DNA of 64,000 nt from Hemicordylus capensis (lineage: Eukaryota; Chordata; Lepidosauria; Squamata; Cordylidae), in NCBI RefSeq assembly GCF_027244095.1, contig NC_069671.1:12740482-12804481 (forward strand), read 5' to 3'. A model generated the notes under the pieces. The model ran no database searches. It saw only the letters and a program-made list of their open reading frames with translations, and was not told where the DNA came from. Made by a program: the position numbers and the translations under genes. The stretch's first letter is position 1, and every line of letters starts with the position of its first letter. This document shows, in pieces, positions 45,101 to 57,100 of this stretch.

Positions 45101-48100
45101 GAGTGGTCGTCTCCGGGGCCTGGAATTATGGTGTTCCAGATCAGGGATTCTCAACGTTGGGTCCACAGATGTTATTGGACTCCAACTCCCATAATCCCCA
45201 GCCCCAGTGGCCTTTGGTTGGGGATTATAGGCGTTGAAGTCAAAAAAAAAAAAAAAAAAAAAATTGGGGACCCAAACACTGAGAATCCCTGTTCCAGATC
45301 ATGCCTTTCAGTCAAATTAGCTTGACACACTAAAACAGTACCAGGAATCTCCCCGGGTTTCTCTGGCCAAAATGTCTTTCCCCTCCCATCCGTCCACTCT
45401 CCCAGCCCTGTTGCCACCTGGCCAGGCCACCTCCTGTGTGCCTGAGCAGAGGGGCTTCATCGGAGTGGGGCCTTTTCTCCTCTTGTATGTCGTCTTCGGG
45501 GCGTGGAGGGGGGCAGAGGGGTGATTGAGGTACTTGCACTCTTGTTTGCCTCAGAGCTCCCTCCACTGAATGCAGTTCTCAAGCCGAAGGCAGTGTGTAC
45601 AAGGCGACCAGCTGTGTGTTGTGTTTCTCTCTAGACAATTACGTCCACCGGCTGGTGGCCAGTAAGACTGATGGGAAGCTGGTCCAGTACGAGTGTGAGG
45701 GGGACATCTGCCAGGAGGAGAAGATCGATGCCTTACAGCTGGAGGTAAAGCGCCTTGGCTTTCAGTCTCTTCCTCCTCTTTCTTCCCCTGCTTCCAGCTC
45801 ATTTAACGGATATCCCATTAAGAGCTTCTGATGCCCCTGGACCTTTATTCAGGAATTCACCAATTCTTACCCGACTCAATCTGGGGTGGGTGGATAAGGA
45901 ACCCCAGCGAATGAGCTGAAAGATTCACTTCTGGCTAGCCCTTTCGTGTCCTCTGCTGACCTCCCTGTGACTTGTGGTGGAGACCAGTGTTCCCTCTAAC
46001 AGGGATTCCCAGATTTTGACTACAATCCCCAGAATCCCCAGCTGCAGTGGCTTTTGCTTGGGCATTATGGGAGTTGTAGTCAACACCATCTGGAAATCCC
46101 TGTTAGAGGGAGTACTGGAGGTGACTGCCGTACCCCACTCCTAGCTGCTGTGATTTGATGTGATCTGCCCACTTGAGTCTGGCACTATTTCCCAAAGAAA
46201 TTTGGGTCTGGTTGCAAACAGCCCAGACAGCTGAGGAAATCAGATTCTGAACTCTTTTTAGGGCAGAATTCTTGGCCTCTCCCTGGCGCAGACAGAGTCC
46301 CTCTCCCAAACGGAGCAGAGCTGTCTCCACAGGAGCTCATTTTCTGTTGCGTGAACTGTGTGACACCCTTGTGTCTTCCTTTCCCTGTCAACACAGTACT
46401 CGTATTTGCTAACAAGTCAGCTGGAATCCCAACGGATCTACTGGGAGAACAAGATAGTCCGGATAGAAAAGGATACTGCTGAAGAGGTGAGTGTGAGTCC
46501 TTCATGGGGCCGATAGTGCAGCTGTCTGTTGTGAGGAGGGCACGCAGGAGGAGGAGCTCTAAGTCAAGCTTCACTGAGTGAGTGAACTTGTCCTCGTGGG
46601 CATAGATTCCTGGGTAGGAGGGGGTTTACCCAAGGATCTGTGGTTGTCTGGGGCACCAAGAGTCGTCCTCACCCAGCCGTTCCGAACTTGGGTGGCCCAG
46701 ATCTGCTACCCTGGTTAAAAGTGAGGGAGGACCAAGAGAGCCATCCTACAGCCTTGGGTTATCTGCACTGCTGTTGCTTTTTAGACCCTTCTTGGGAGCC
46801 AGCAGCCATGTGGCTAGCGAGGCCAGGCAGAGTGGAGCTGCAGTATGAACTAAGGGCTGCCTCTCTGCTGCTTGCGCGATGCATTGTGGGACACTGGAGG
46901 ACCCAGCTTGGTTTTCTTCCTCTCCTGGAGCGTGTGGCAGCTCAGTTGTGTCCGGGTTGGTTAAATAGACTGGAAAACGCCGGTTGGGTTGGTCTGGGAG
47001 GCACTGAGTGAAAGCATGCATCTCCTCCATTCCACATACATCCATGTGGAAGGAGTAGAGTGAGAAGCACATGGACATGAAGCGGCCTTATCCTGAGCCA
47101 GCCCTTCGTCCAGCTTGGTGTTGTCAGTACTGATTGGCAGAGTTTCAGACAGAGAAGGGTCTTTTCCATCCCTATCTGGAGATGCCAGGGGCTGAACTCG
47201 AGACCATTTGCATCCAAAGCAGAACTCTGGACTCGCCACGAGGATTAGGAACATAGGAAGCTGCCTTCTAAGGAGTCGGACCATTGGTCTACCTAGCTCA
47301 ATGTTGTCTACACTGGTTGGTAGCAGCTCTCCAAGGTTTCAGGCTTTCACGGCCCTACCCGGAGATGCTGCCAGGGATTGAACCGGGGACCTTCTGCATG
47401 CAAAGCAGATGCTCTTTCACGGAATGGGGCCCATCCCAGGAAACGTTGGAAGCTGCCTCGTACGGAGTCAGAGCATTCTCTACCCTGAACAGCAGCTGCA
47501 GCTCTCTGAGGTTTTGGGCAGGAATCTCTCCCAGCCCTACTCCTTGGAGAGAATAGGGTGTCCCTTCCCATGAAGAGATGGCTTGTAGGATCATCAGACT
47601 TCCATGGCACTGGGTGGGGGCGGGGGGAAGGGTAGGATTCAGGTGGCGATGCCTTCTCAGTTTTGGAGATAATACAGCTGAGAAAACACTACCAAACTGG
47701 GACCGCCACGGCGGGACCAAAATGTGAAAATACAGCTACTCGAGTGAAAGCAAACCTGTCAGGCAGGAAAAATGAGAACAGGAAAAGAGTCTAGGCACCA
47801 ACTAGAAAACACCTCCCCAAACACACATTCCTGGAAGGAATCCTAGACTGCTGCCAGAGTAGGTCTGTAGATGTAGATGTAGTAGATGTCCAGTTTTTTT
47901 TTCTGAATAAACACTGAATCAACTTTTTGTTCTCCCACAGCTGTGGGAGTGATCGGAATCCAGAACTGTCCATTAGGACGGGAGCATCCACTAGGGGGAC
48001 CCGTAGCATGGCTGTAGCTTCCAGAGCCGAAGCATAAAGGTTCCTTGGGCAGCATCAGACTGTCTTTCCCTGGCCAGCCAGGCCTGCACATCTTTCACAG

Positions 48101-51100
48101 GATGGTCTAAACCTTCCAGGGAGGGGAACGGTTAGATCTGCTGGTCCAGACTGGGGTTCCCAACTAGGGGTGTGCATGGAATCGGCTGGTTCAGTTCGAG
48201 TCCGGAGCAGACTCGAACCCAACCGGGCCAGTTCGGTCCTGCACCCCCTCGAACCCTCAGTTCAGTTCGGTCCAGGGGGGGTTCGCAAACATTCTTCTGC
48301 TCCTTGGCCAGTTTTTGGCCTTCCCTGCTCGTCGGGGTGGCCATTTTGGAGGCTGTGCGTCTGCACGATTGGCCTCTGCGTGGCCTGAAGAGCTGGCCAA
48401 ACTGGCTGGAGGGGAGCATATAGAAAGCCCACAGTGCGGGGGGACCTCTGCAGACCCCCCCTCCACCTCCAGCAACTCCCCGAAAATATTTATTATTTAT
48501 GCCAGGAAAACGTTCGCAACCCCACCAAAAATTTGGGGGGTGTTCGGTCCGGGGTCGGCCCGAACAGGGAATGGTTCGGCCTTGAACCGTCAAACTGAAT
48601 TGGTTTGACGTCGAGCTGGTTTGCACATCCCTATTCCCAACCTTGCATCGGCCTTGCATGCGGAAGCTCCCTGCTTCAATCCCTGGCAGCCTCTCAGGGG
48701 AGGGCTGGGAAAGACTCCTGCCTGGCACCTTAGAGAGCCTCTGTCAGAGTAGACAGTTCTAAGTTACATTGACAGAGTGTCTGGGGAAGGTCTGTAGCTC
48801 ACTGGCAGAGCATCTGCTTTGCATGCAGAAAGTCCCAGATTCACTCCCTGGCAGCATCTCCAGGGAGGGCGGGGAGAGACTCCTGCCTGGAACCTTGGAG
48901 AGTTACTGCCAGTTGGTGTAGACAATACAGAGCCTCAAGGGTCTGAGTCATATATAGGAGGACCTCAATATTTGTGGGGGTTCCCTTCCATGGTGCAACC
49001 AGATATGGAAATGGCGAATATTGAGTCATGGGGGGGTTTGGGAGGAAACCTCAACAAAGCATCATATTTCACCGGAGGCGGGATGCAGGGGGAAGCCGCT
49101 TGCCATACTTAGCTGTTCCCCCTGTGCCCTGGAATGCCTCCAAATCAGCCAGAAATCGCCACACACATCCCCCCCCCCCTTTAAAATGACTCCGAAACAC
49201 AAAATGGCGGCCGGAACTTCTCTCCAGTCATTTCCAGCCACCCCTGACCCGCAGATATGCACGGTCAACATTCCCCCCCCTCCGTGTATGCCGAGGTCGG
49301 ATGTCTGTTACCCAACTGCAGTTATGTGAATTGGCAGATATCGAGGTCCTCCTGTATCCCCTTATGTTGGAGTAGAACTCCCATCACCCCCAGTTACAAT
49401 GGCCTCTGTCCTGTGGCTGGAGATGATGGGAGTTGTGCTCCAACAGCACCTGAAGATCCATGGCTGGGGTCCCCTGGATCTTAGGAGGACCTCAGAAGGG
49501 CTCCTCTTTTTCCTTGCAAACCTGTTGAAACATCCACACTAGCACTCTGATCGCTTTGGGTAACAAGTCGGGAGAAAACTCCAGCTGAACTGGAGGGAGA
49601 ATCGAAGGTATTAGACGCCTCCTTCACAGGAAGTTTGCTGCCCTCTTGGTTGGAGATTCTGACATGAGGACTAAGCTCTGGAAGGCATAGGGGATTTGGG
49701 GTCACCTGGATTAGGTGGTGGAGCCACCTAATGGCACAGCAGGGAAATGACTTGACTACGAAGCCAGAGGTTTGTGGTTCGAATCCCTACTAGTATGTTT
49801 CCCAGACTATGGGAAACACCCATATCGGGCAGCAGCGATCTAGGAAGGTGCTGAAAGGCATCATCTCATACTGTGCGGGAGATGGCAATGATTAACCCGT
49901 CCTCTATTCTATCAAAGAAAACCATATGGCAGGCTCTGTGGTCACCAGGAGTCGACACCAACTCGACGGCACAATTTATCTTTAGATTAGGTGGTGCCCC
50001 CTCACTATGGGGGTTCTTGATCAAACTCTCAAGCCATTGTCATTATAATTGCTGCTGTGGGAACCCGAAGCTTGACCCTGAGGCCTTCTAGGGCCCCGAG
50101 AACCTGGAAGCAGCTTCTGTCCGTACTGTGTTGAGTAGATCGATGGTCTGGCTCAGTATAAGGCAGTTGTGTCTGTTCATATGTATTCAGCCCTTGGAGG
50201 AGGAGAGCTGATCTTGCAGTCGTGGGCATGGATGGTCCGCTTTGCTAAGCAGGGTCTGCCTTGGTCTGCATTTGGATGAGTGACAACATGGGAGCACTGA
50301 AATATAATTCCCCATAGGGCACGATGCCTCTCAATACTAGTTGCAGGGGAGCAACAGCAGGAGAGAGAGCATGCCCTCACCTCTTGCCTGTGGGCTCCCC
50401 AGTAGTATCTGGTGGGCCACTGTGTGAAACAGGATGCTGGACTACATAGGCCTCCTTGGGCCTGATCCAGCAGAGCTGTTCTTGTGTTATGTTCTTATGG
50501 GGCCGTACCTCACTGGTAGGGCATCTGTTTGGCCCCAAGCTCACTCCCCAGTTTCTCCAGTTAGGACTGGGAGAGATTCCCACCTGCAACCTTGGAGAAG
50601 CCGCTGCCAGTCAGTGTAGACCAGGGATTCTCAATGTTGGGTCCCCAGATGTTATTGGACTTCAACTCCCATAATCCCCAACCAAAGGCCACTGGGACTA
50701 GGGATTATGGGAGCTGAAGTCCAAGAACATCTGGGGACCCAACATTGAGAATCCCTGGAGCTAGTCTGTGTTTCTCAACCAGTCCACAAGGTGTTGGCTA
50801 CTGGTCCAAGAGGCATCACTAACAAAAATCATCCCCCCAAAAAAACAATTTTGGGCTGGCGGGGGCTCTCTGGAGCTCATTTCCAGGCAGCCCTTCCTGC
50901 TGGATAACGTACATTTCGATTCCTTGAAATGAACATTACCCAGCAGCGAGGGCTACCCTGAAATGAGCTGCCCGAAATTGTTTTTTGGGGGGGTGCCTGG
51001 GGGTGGGGTGGGGGCAACCCCCTTACCAACTTCTGGTCTGGGGTGGGGGCAACCCCCTTACCAACTTCTGGTCTGGGGTGGGGGCAACCCCCTTACCAAC

Positions 51101-54100
51101 TTCTGGTCTGGGGGCAACCCCCTTACCAACCGCTGGTCTGGGGGTGGAAACTGCACACGAATAAAGTACTGGTCCATGACTCCAAAAACGTTGAGAAACA
51201 CTGAGCTAGATGGACCAATGGTCTGACTCAATCTATGGCAGCTTTTTAAATGTTCCTATGATTGTTTGAATTGGCCTTTCCCAGCTTCCACTCTTTTCTT
51301 TGAACATGTGGCTTTCCCTACTGACGGCTGTAGTTGGGTGGAAATAGGCAAGAGGCCCTCGCCACCCCCACTTGGTGCATAGGTCAGACCCTTGGCACAT
51401 GGTCGCTTGGCAGAGGAAGCAAAGCTGCTTGCTTGCATAGACTTCGCCCCCCACCCCTGAAACAGGAAACCAAGGCCCCCAGAGGGGTGGGGGGTGGTTT
51501 CTCTCCCTCTCTCTTTGTTTGCTTTGTGTGAGACTGAGGACTTATGTCAATAGAACTGTGTCATGTGATCCCTTGCTTACTGTAGCAAAACCTCCAAATG
51601 CAAGCTTTTCAAATGACTGGGCAGGAATTCCGAGAGGAACTGTACTCTCTGCATGCCAGCAACTTATATGCAAATTCACTGCTTCTCTCGGCTGCGTTGG
51701 CTAACACCAAACCCTCTAGCCAAACCCTCGGTGGAATACTTTTTAAAAGTAGAACTGTCCAAAGCAAAGCTGCTAAAAACTGGCCCAGTTCACGGCAGGA
51801 CTGTTGTAGGGTGGCTGGGTGTTTTTTTTAGCACTATCGAGTACTATAAAAAGGCAGCACATCTTGGAGAACTTGCTGGCGCTCTTGTTAGGATCATCCT
51901 TGCTCTGGTTTTGCATGTGAAGTCTCCATCCTTCAATTCGCCATATGTTACTTCTGAGTAACTGCGGCTGAATTGCTAGAGGAGTTGATTGAAAGCAGCA
52001 ACAGCCCTTCCCCTGCTGTTGCTCCCCAGAGCAATCAGTATTCAGAGGCAGTATTCAGCATACTGCCTCTGAACATGGAGGCTCCATTTAACCATCAGAG
52101 TTGGTGCTGAGCGCTAGCCCAGACACGAGTCTCTGTGCACATGCTCTTTCTTTGCAGTCTCTGCATCAACACATTTGGGACCTTGAGTTATTGCTCTGGA
52201 ATATTTCAGCAGGCCAGTGGGTGTCCTGATACCCTACTGTAATTCAGCTCAAGTATGTGTGGTTAAAATAATCACACATTCTTCACCTTCACCCTGCCTC
52301 CATTTGTTTTCCTTTCCTCTGTGGCCTCCTTTGTGGTCTGTTTTCTAGATTGTCAGTCCCTTGGGGCAGGGACCTTTCCTCTTGTCGTCTTTTCTTTATA
52401 TATAAAAGGCTAAGGATGTACATGGCAAGCCCCACCCACACAGTGCTTTACCAATCGGAGGTAACAGACCACATGCACCATGGTGATTGGACAATGGGGA
52501 TTCCATATGCAGATAGGGAGGAGGAGCCTGTGAGAGCAGCACCACCATGGTGATTGGACAGTGAGGATTCCCTTCTCTTCCTTCAGATCCCAGGCAGAGG
52601 GCTTTTATTTGTTTGTTTATTTTATTTCTCATGGTTTTTATACCACCTGATACGCATATCTCTAGGTGGTGTACAAAACTTAAAATATTTAAAAGTCACA
52701 AATTAAAATACATGATGGCAATAAACACAATATAATCAAATTATTAAAACCAGTTTTTAAAATTATTAACATTAATTCTAATTAAAAGCCTGAGAGAACA
52801 GGAGGGTCTTGAGGTTCTTCCTGAAAACAAACAGAGAAGGAGATGCTCTTATTTCAGCAGGAAGTTGATTCCAAAGCCCTAGGGAAGCCACAGAGAAAGC
52901 CCAGCCCTGGGTCTCCACCAAACGAGCCAGTGTCAACTGTAAGTGGCCTAGGAGAGAAGAGGGCCTTCTGTCATTTGCACTGGGAGATGGAGAGGGTGAG
53001 AAATGAGGGGAGCCCTCTCTGACAAAGCAGTAGGTTTCTTACCTTCTCAGAAATGAAACTTCTGGGGAGGAGACCTGTGTGGTGTTGGAGTTACTTGCCA
53101 CTGGCGAGCTGGCAAGTGGGTTTGTAGATGCCTGACAACAAAGGAGGAACGAAGCCTTGATCATGCAACACACCACAGCTCTCTATGGAAATCAAGGATT
53201 AATTCTTAAATCTTGTAATATATATTCTAAACAATTATTATAACACTTTAACAAAATACATTTTTATTTAAAACATATCAAAACGTCTCGTATTATAAAC
53301 TGTAACTATCATGTGAAAAAATACAGTATAACCACTCCATTTCAAAATATGCACTTCATTGCCAGATACATACACTTTACTTCCAGGACTCCTTTGTGAA
53401 AGGGTTGCAAGTCTCTTAGTACAGTCCATGACTTGCGGAATGATCACCATCCTCTAAACAGTAGCTACAATATTTTTATTTTGTTTGTTCTTCCTAAAGT
53501 AGAACACCACTTCAGCCTTCTTAAAGTGGCTCAGGGCTGTTTACATTAAAAAATAAAAACCCATAATAAAGCAATTAAAATCAAGAAATATTTAAATTAA
53601 AACTAATTATCATTAAAAGCCAGGCTAAAAAATATATAAAAAGCCAGTCTTTATATTTGGATTGCATACACCGCCTAGAGATGTATATCTCAGGTGGTAT
53701 ATAACTGATTAAATACATCAATAAAAAGATGGGTCTTGAAGGCTCTCCTGAAGGCTTCCAAGGAAGATAATCCTCTTGTATCCATGGAGAGCACATTGCA
53801 CAACCTAAGAAAATACTATCTTCTAAACAAAAGCCAGATGCGATTAGGCAAAATGTGTCATCTTCATTGGCTGCTGATTTCAGAAATCATACTATGCAAA
53901 GCACATATGGTCCACACCCCCTCCTGGAACCGATTGCTATTATTTTATGGGCGCTTGTAGTTGTCATTGATATTTAGTAACCTCGCATCTTCCAATGTGT
54001 GGCCAGTCCCTTAGTGTAGATGCCTGCTCGTAGAGCAGCATGGCCAGTGGTGGTTTTCAACTCAGTACCAGCCTTTTAGGTGGCGTGTAGCTCTAGCCTT

Positions 54101-57100
54101 TTTCTTGGCTCTCTGTTGCCCCGTCATAATGTTAACGGCTGTGCGGTGGGGCTGTTGACCTTTGCACGCAGTTAATTCTCAGACACCACAAAGAACAAAT
54201 TCCATTCATCCAGCAAGGCATGCGAAGACTCCGTTTTGGGCCGTCTGCTTCTCTTAAGTGTACAGGTGGACCTTGTTATCCACGGAGGTTCCATGCTTGG
54301 CTACAACTGCGGATAACAGAACCACGGATAACAAGACATTGAGGCTACAGGAACTGAGTGGGTGGGGAGTGGGTTAGGTTCCTGGTAAGGTAAAGTGTGC
54401 CTTGTTGAGTCAGTGTCGACTCCTGGCGCCCACAGAGCCCCGTGGTTGTCTTTAGTAGAATACAGGAGGGGTTTACCATTGCCTCTGCCTGCACAGTATG
54501 AGATGATGCCTTTCAGCATCTTCCTATATTGTTGCTGCCGATATAGGTGTTTCCCATCGTCTGGGAAACATACCAGCGGGGATTCCAACTGGCAACCTCT
54601 GGCTTGCTAGTCAGCCAAGGTTGACTCCGGGCCAATCACTTCTCTCTCAGCCCAACCTACCTCACAGGGTTGTTGAGAGAATAAACATAACCATGTACAG
54701 CTCCTTGGAGAAAGAGCATGGATATAAATGTAATAAATAAATAAGTCATTTACCCGCTGCGCCATTAGGTGACTTAGGTTCCTGGTAAAGGTAAAGTGTG
54801 CTGTCAAGTCGATTTCGACTCCTGGCGCCCACAGAGCCCTGTGGTTGTCTCTGGTTGAATACAGGAGGGGTTTACCATTGCCTCCTCCTGTGCAGTATGA
54901 GATGATGCCTTCCAGCATCTTCCTATATCACTGCTGCCCGATGTAGGGTTGCCATATTCTGGCTTTCCAAATCCAGGTGCCTAATTTGCATATTATGTAA
55001 ATTGGCTTGAAAATAATTTTTTAGCAGAATAGTGACTACATTTTGCTCCGTAACTCCGCTTCTACAAGGGCTAGAGCTTAGCTTTTTTTAAAAAAAAAGA
55101 AAGCTAAAATCCGGGCGAATCTGGGTGGGCTAAGTAATCTGGGTGAGATGCTTAGAATCTGGGTGAAACACAGAATTTGGGGGGGGGGGACATGGCAACT
55201 CTCGTTCCGGGAGGTGAAAAAAGTGCTTTAAAAGGCAGAAATAATAGCAACTAGCCGACCCGCACAGAGCATCTGTGTGCTATTTGGGGCCGGCTGTTCC
55301 CCCCCCCCGCCTCCTGATCCACTCTCTCTTTCCCACTCACCCCCTTTCCAGTCTCTCCGCTGCTTCCCCGCCACTTTATTGTCTTGCCGTCCGTCCGTCC
55401 GCCGCCTCCCGTCCCCAGCAGCCAGGCCGGGCTTTGCCGCCGCGTCCTACCCCCAGCGGCCTGGTCAGGCTGTCCCGAGGCCACCGCCTCAGGCCGTTTT
55501 GCGGCCTGCCACAACCATCCTCCGCTTTTTTTTTTTTTTTTGCCCCGAACTCTCGCCCAGTGCCAGGAACTCTCACCAGAGTTCCCCCGCCAAATCCTGG
55601 GCAAGCATGTCGGCTAAGAGAATTAAATCTATAGATAAAGTGCCGTACCGTGCTCTGCAGGTCTCCAGTTGCCCAGTAGTGTCCCTCCTAAACCACCCAT
55701 TTTGACAATTTACCATTAAAAAATTACAGGGCGTTAGAGTCACAAAATGGCTCCTTTCAGCAAAATGGTGGCCGGAAATAATAATAATAATAATAAATTA
55801 CATTTTTATATCCTGCTCTTCCTCCAAGGAGCCCAGAGCGGTGTACTACATAAGTTTCTCCTCACAACAACCCTGTGAAGTAGGTTAGGCTGAGAGAGAA
55901 GTGACTGGCCCAGAGTCACCCAGCAAGACTCATGGCTGAATGGGGATTTGAACTCGGGTCGCCCCAGTCCTAGTCCAGCACTCTAACCACTACACCACCC
56001 TCGCTCTCTGAAGTCACTTCCGGCCACCTAGGAACTGCAGATACACAGATTTTTTAACCCTTTTAAAAACCGCATATACTGAGGTCAAGTCTCCATTGCC
56101 CGACCGTGGCTACATGGAACCACGTGTTGTTGGGACCGCATGCAACGAGGTCCACATGTACTTCAGAAGAGGAAGAGATTGAGGATTAAAACGCCAGTTG
56201 CTCTCCCCTCCTCTCAGCCTCTCTTCCTCTTATTCAGTTTATTCCCAGCCCCCAGGAGCTGCCAGTGTCTAGAAATGGCTCCAGAAAATGCAGTTCTTGT
56301 CCTGAGGACACACACTCGAACTCTGGCCTGCTTGAAACGCCTTTCTTTTCAAACAGATTAACAACATGAAGACTAAATTTAAAGAAACCATTGAGAAATG
56401 CGACTCGCTCGAGCACAGACTGAATGACTTGCTGAAGGAGAAGCAGTCCGTCGAAAGGAAGTACGTGTGTGTTGCAATTGTTTCTCGGAACTTGACTTCT
56501 TCCAAAGAAGAGTTGCATTCTAATTTGTTTACCGTTCCATCCATGCATCCCACTCCCCATTTAGATTTGTAGCTTGTGATTTAAGAGAGGCAAAGGGGAC
56601 AGGGCAGGAAAAGGAAAACAAGAAAATTCAGGTCCCCCAGCTACTGCATGAGGCAGTCATGGGCGGTCCAGATGGCTGTGGGGTCTCAGCTTCCCCCTTT
56701 ATTATGAAGGGAGCTTCCAGTCTCTGAGACAGCCAATGGCATTTGACGCTAATGCCCCTGCTATCCTTGCTACCTTTTCCTGGTTTGGGAATGTTACAGG
56801 GGACCCTTGAATTGATAAAACATCCCAGTGCCTGGTTGGCACTGATGCAGAGCAAGATTTCCAGGAACGCTAAGGACTAGAAACTTGCTTTGTCTTTAAA
56901 TGAGATTCTTAGAAATCCTTGACTCAGCACCTGGTGCCTTCGGGTTATTCCATTCTGCTTCTAGGGAAGTTGCTTGGCTTAGCAGTGATTATTATTAATA
57001 ATAATAATTATTATTATTAATAATAATAAATGCAAATCTCCTGAGGATGTTCTCCGTCTTTCAGGTACACTCAGCTGAGCACCAAGGTGTCCAAGCTCAC

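Larger units (their letters stand above)
50203..51260 (+). repeat. Composite SINE opened by three insertions
   Basis: 5S-like head 50203-50322; tRNA body 50500-50621; tail from 51204. Inserts: LINE family C (50326-50499), hairpin MITE (50622-50757), hAT-like element (50766-51203). Confidence 0.7.
54261..56160. mobile_element. Tigger-like DNA element shell with nested insertions
   Basis: Left end TACAGGTGGACCTTGTTATC, right end reversed TACATGTGGACCTCGTTGCA, with further matched bases inside. TA borders. About 1.9 kb, mostly later inserts; no transposase frame seen. Confidence 0.55.
46487..56356. other. BRAP: BRAP intron 10 (9.9 kb repeat garden)
   Basis: No exon was found; the coiled-coil frame joins cleanly across it. 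Its repeats are listed separately. Stretches with nothing recognised: 46500-47070, 47560-48150, 51270-52400, 53000-53460, 53800-54260. Confidence 0.7.

Noticed and set aside
48132-48728. 198-codon open frame
   Set aside because: It spans a hAT MITE and SINE fragments; the composition simply lacks stops.
51001-51140. CRISPR-like direct repeats
   Set aside because: The 35-bp units are contiguous without unique spacers: a minisatellite in a eukaryotic element.
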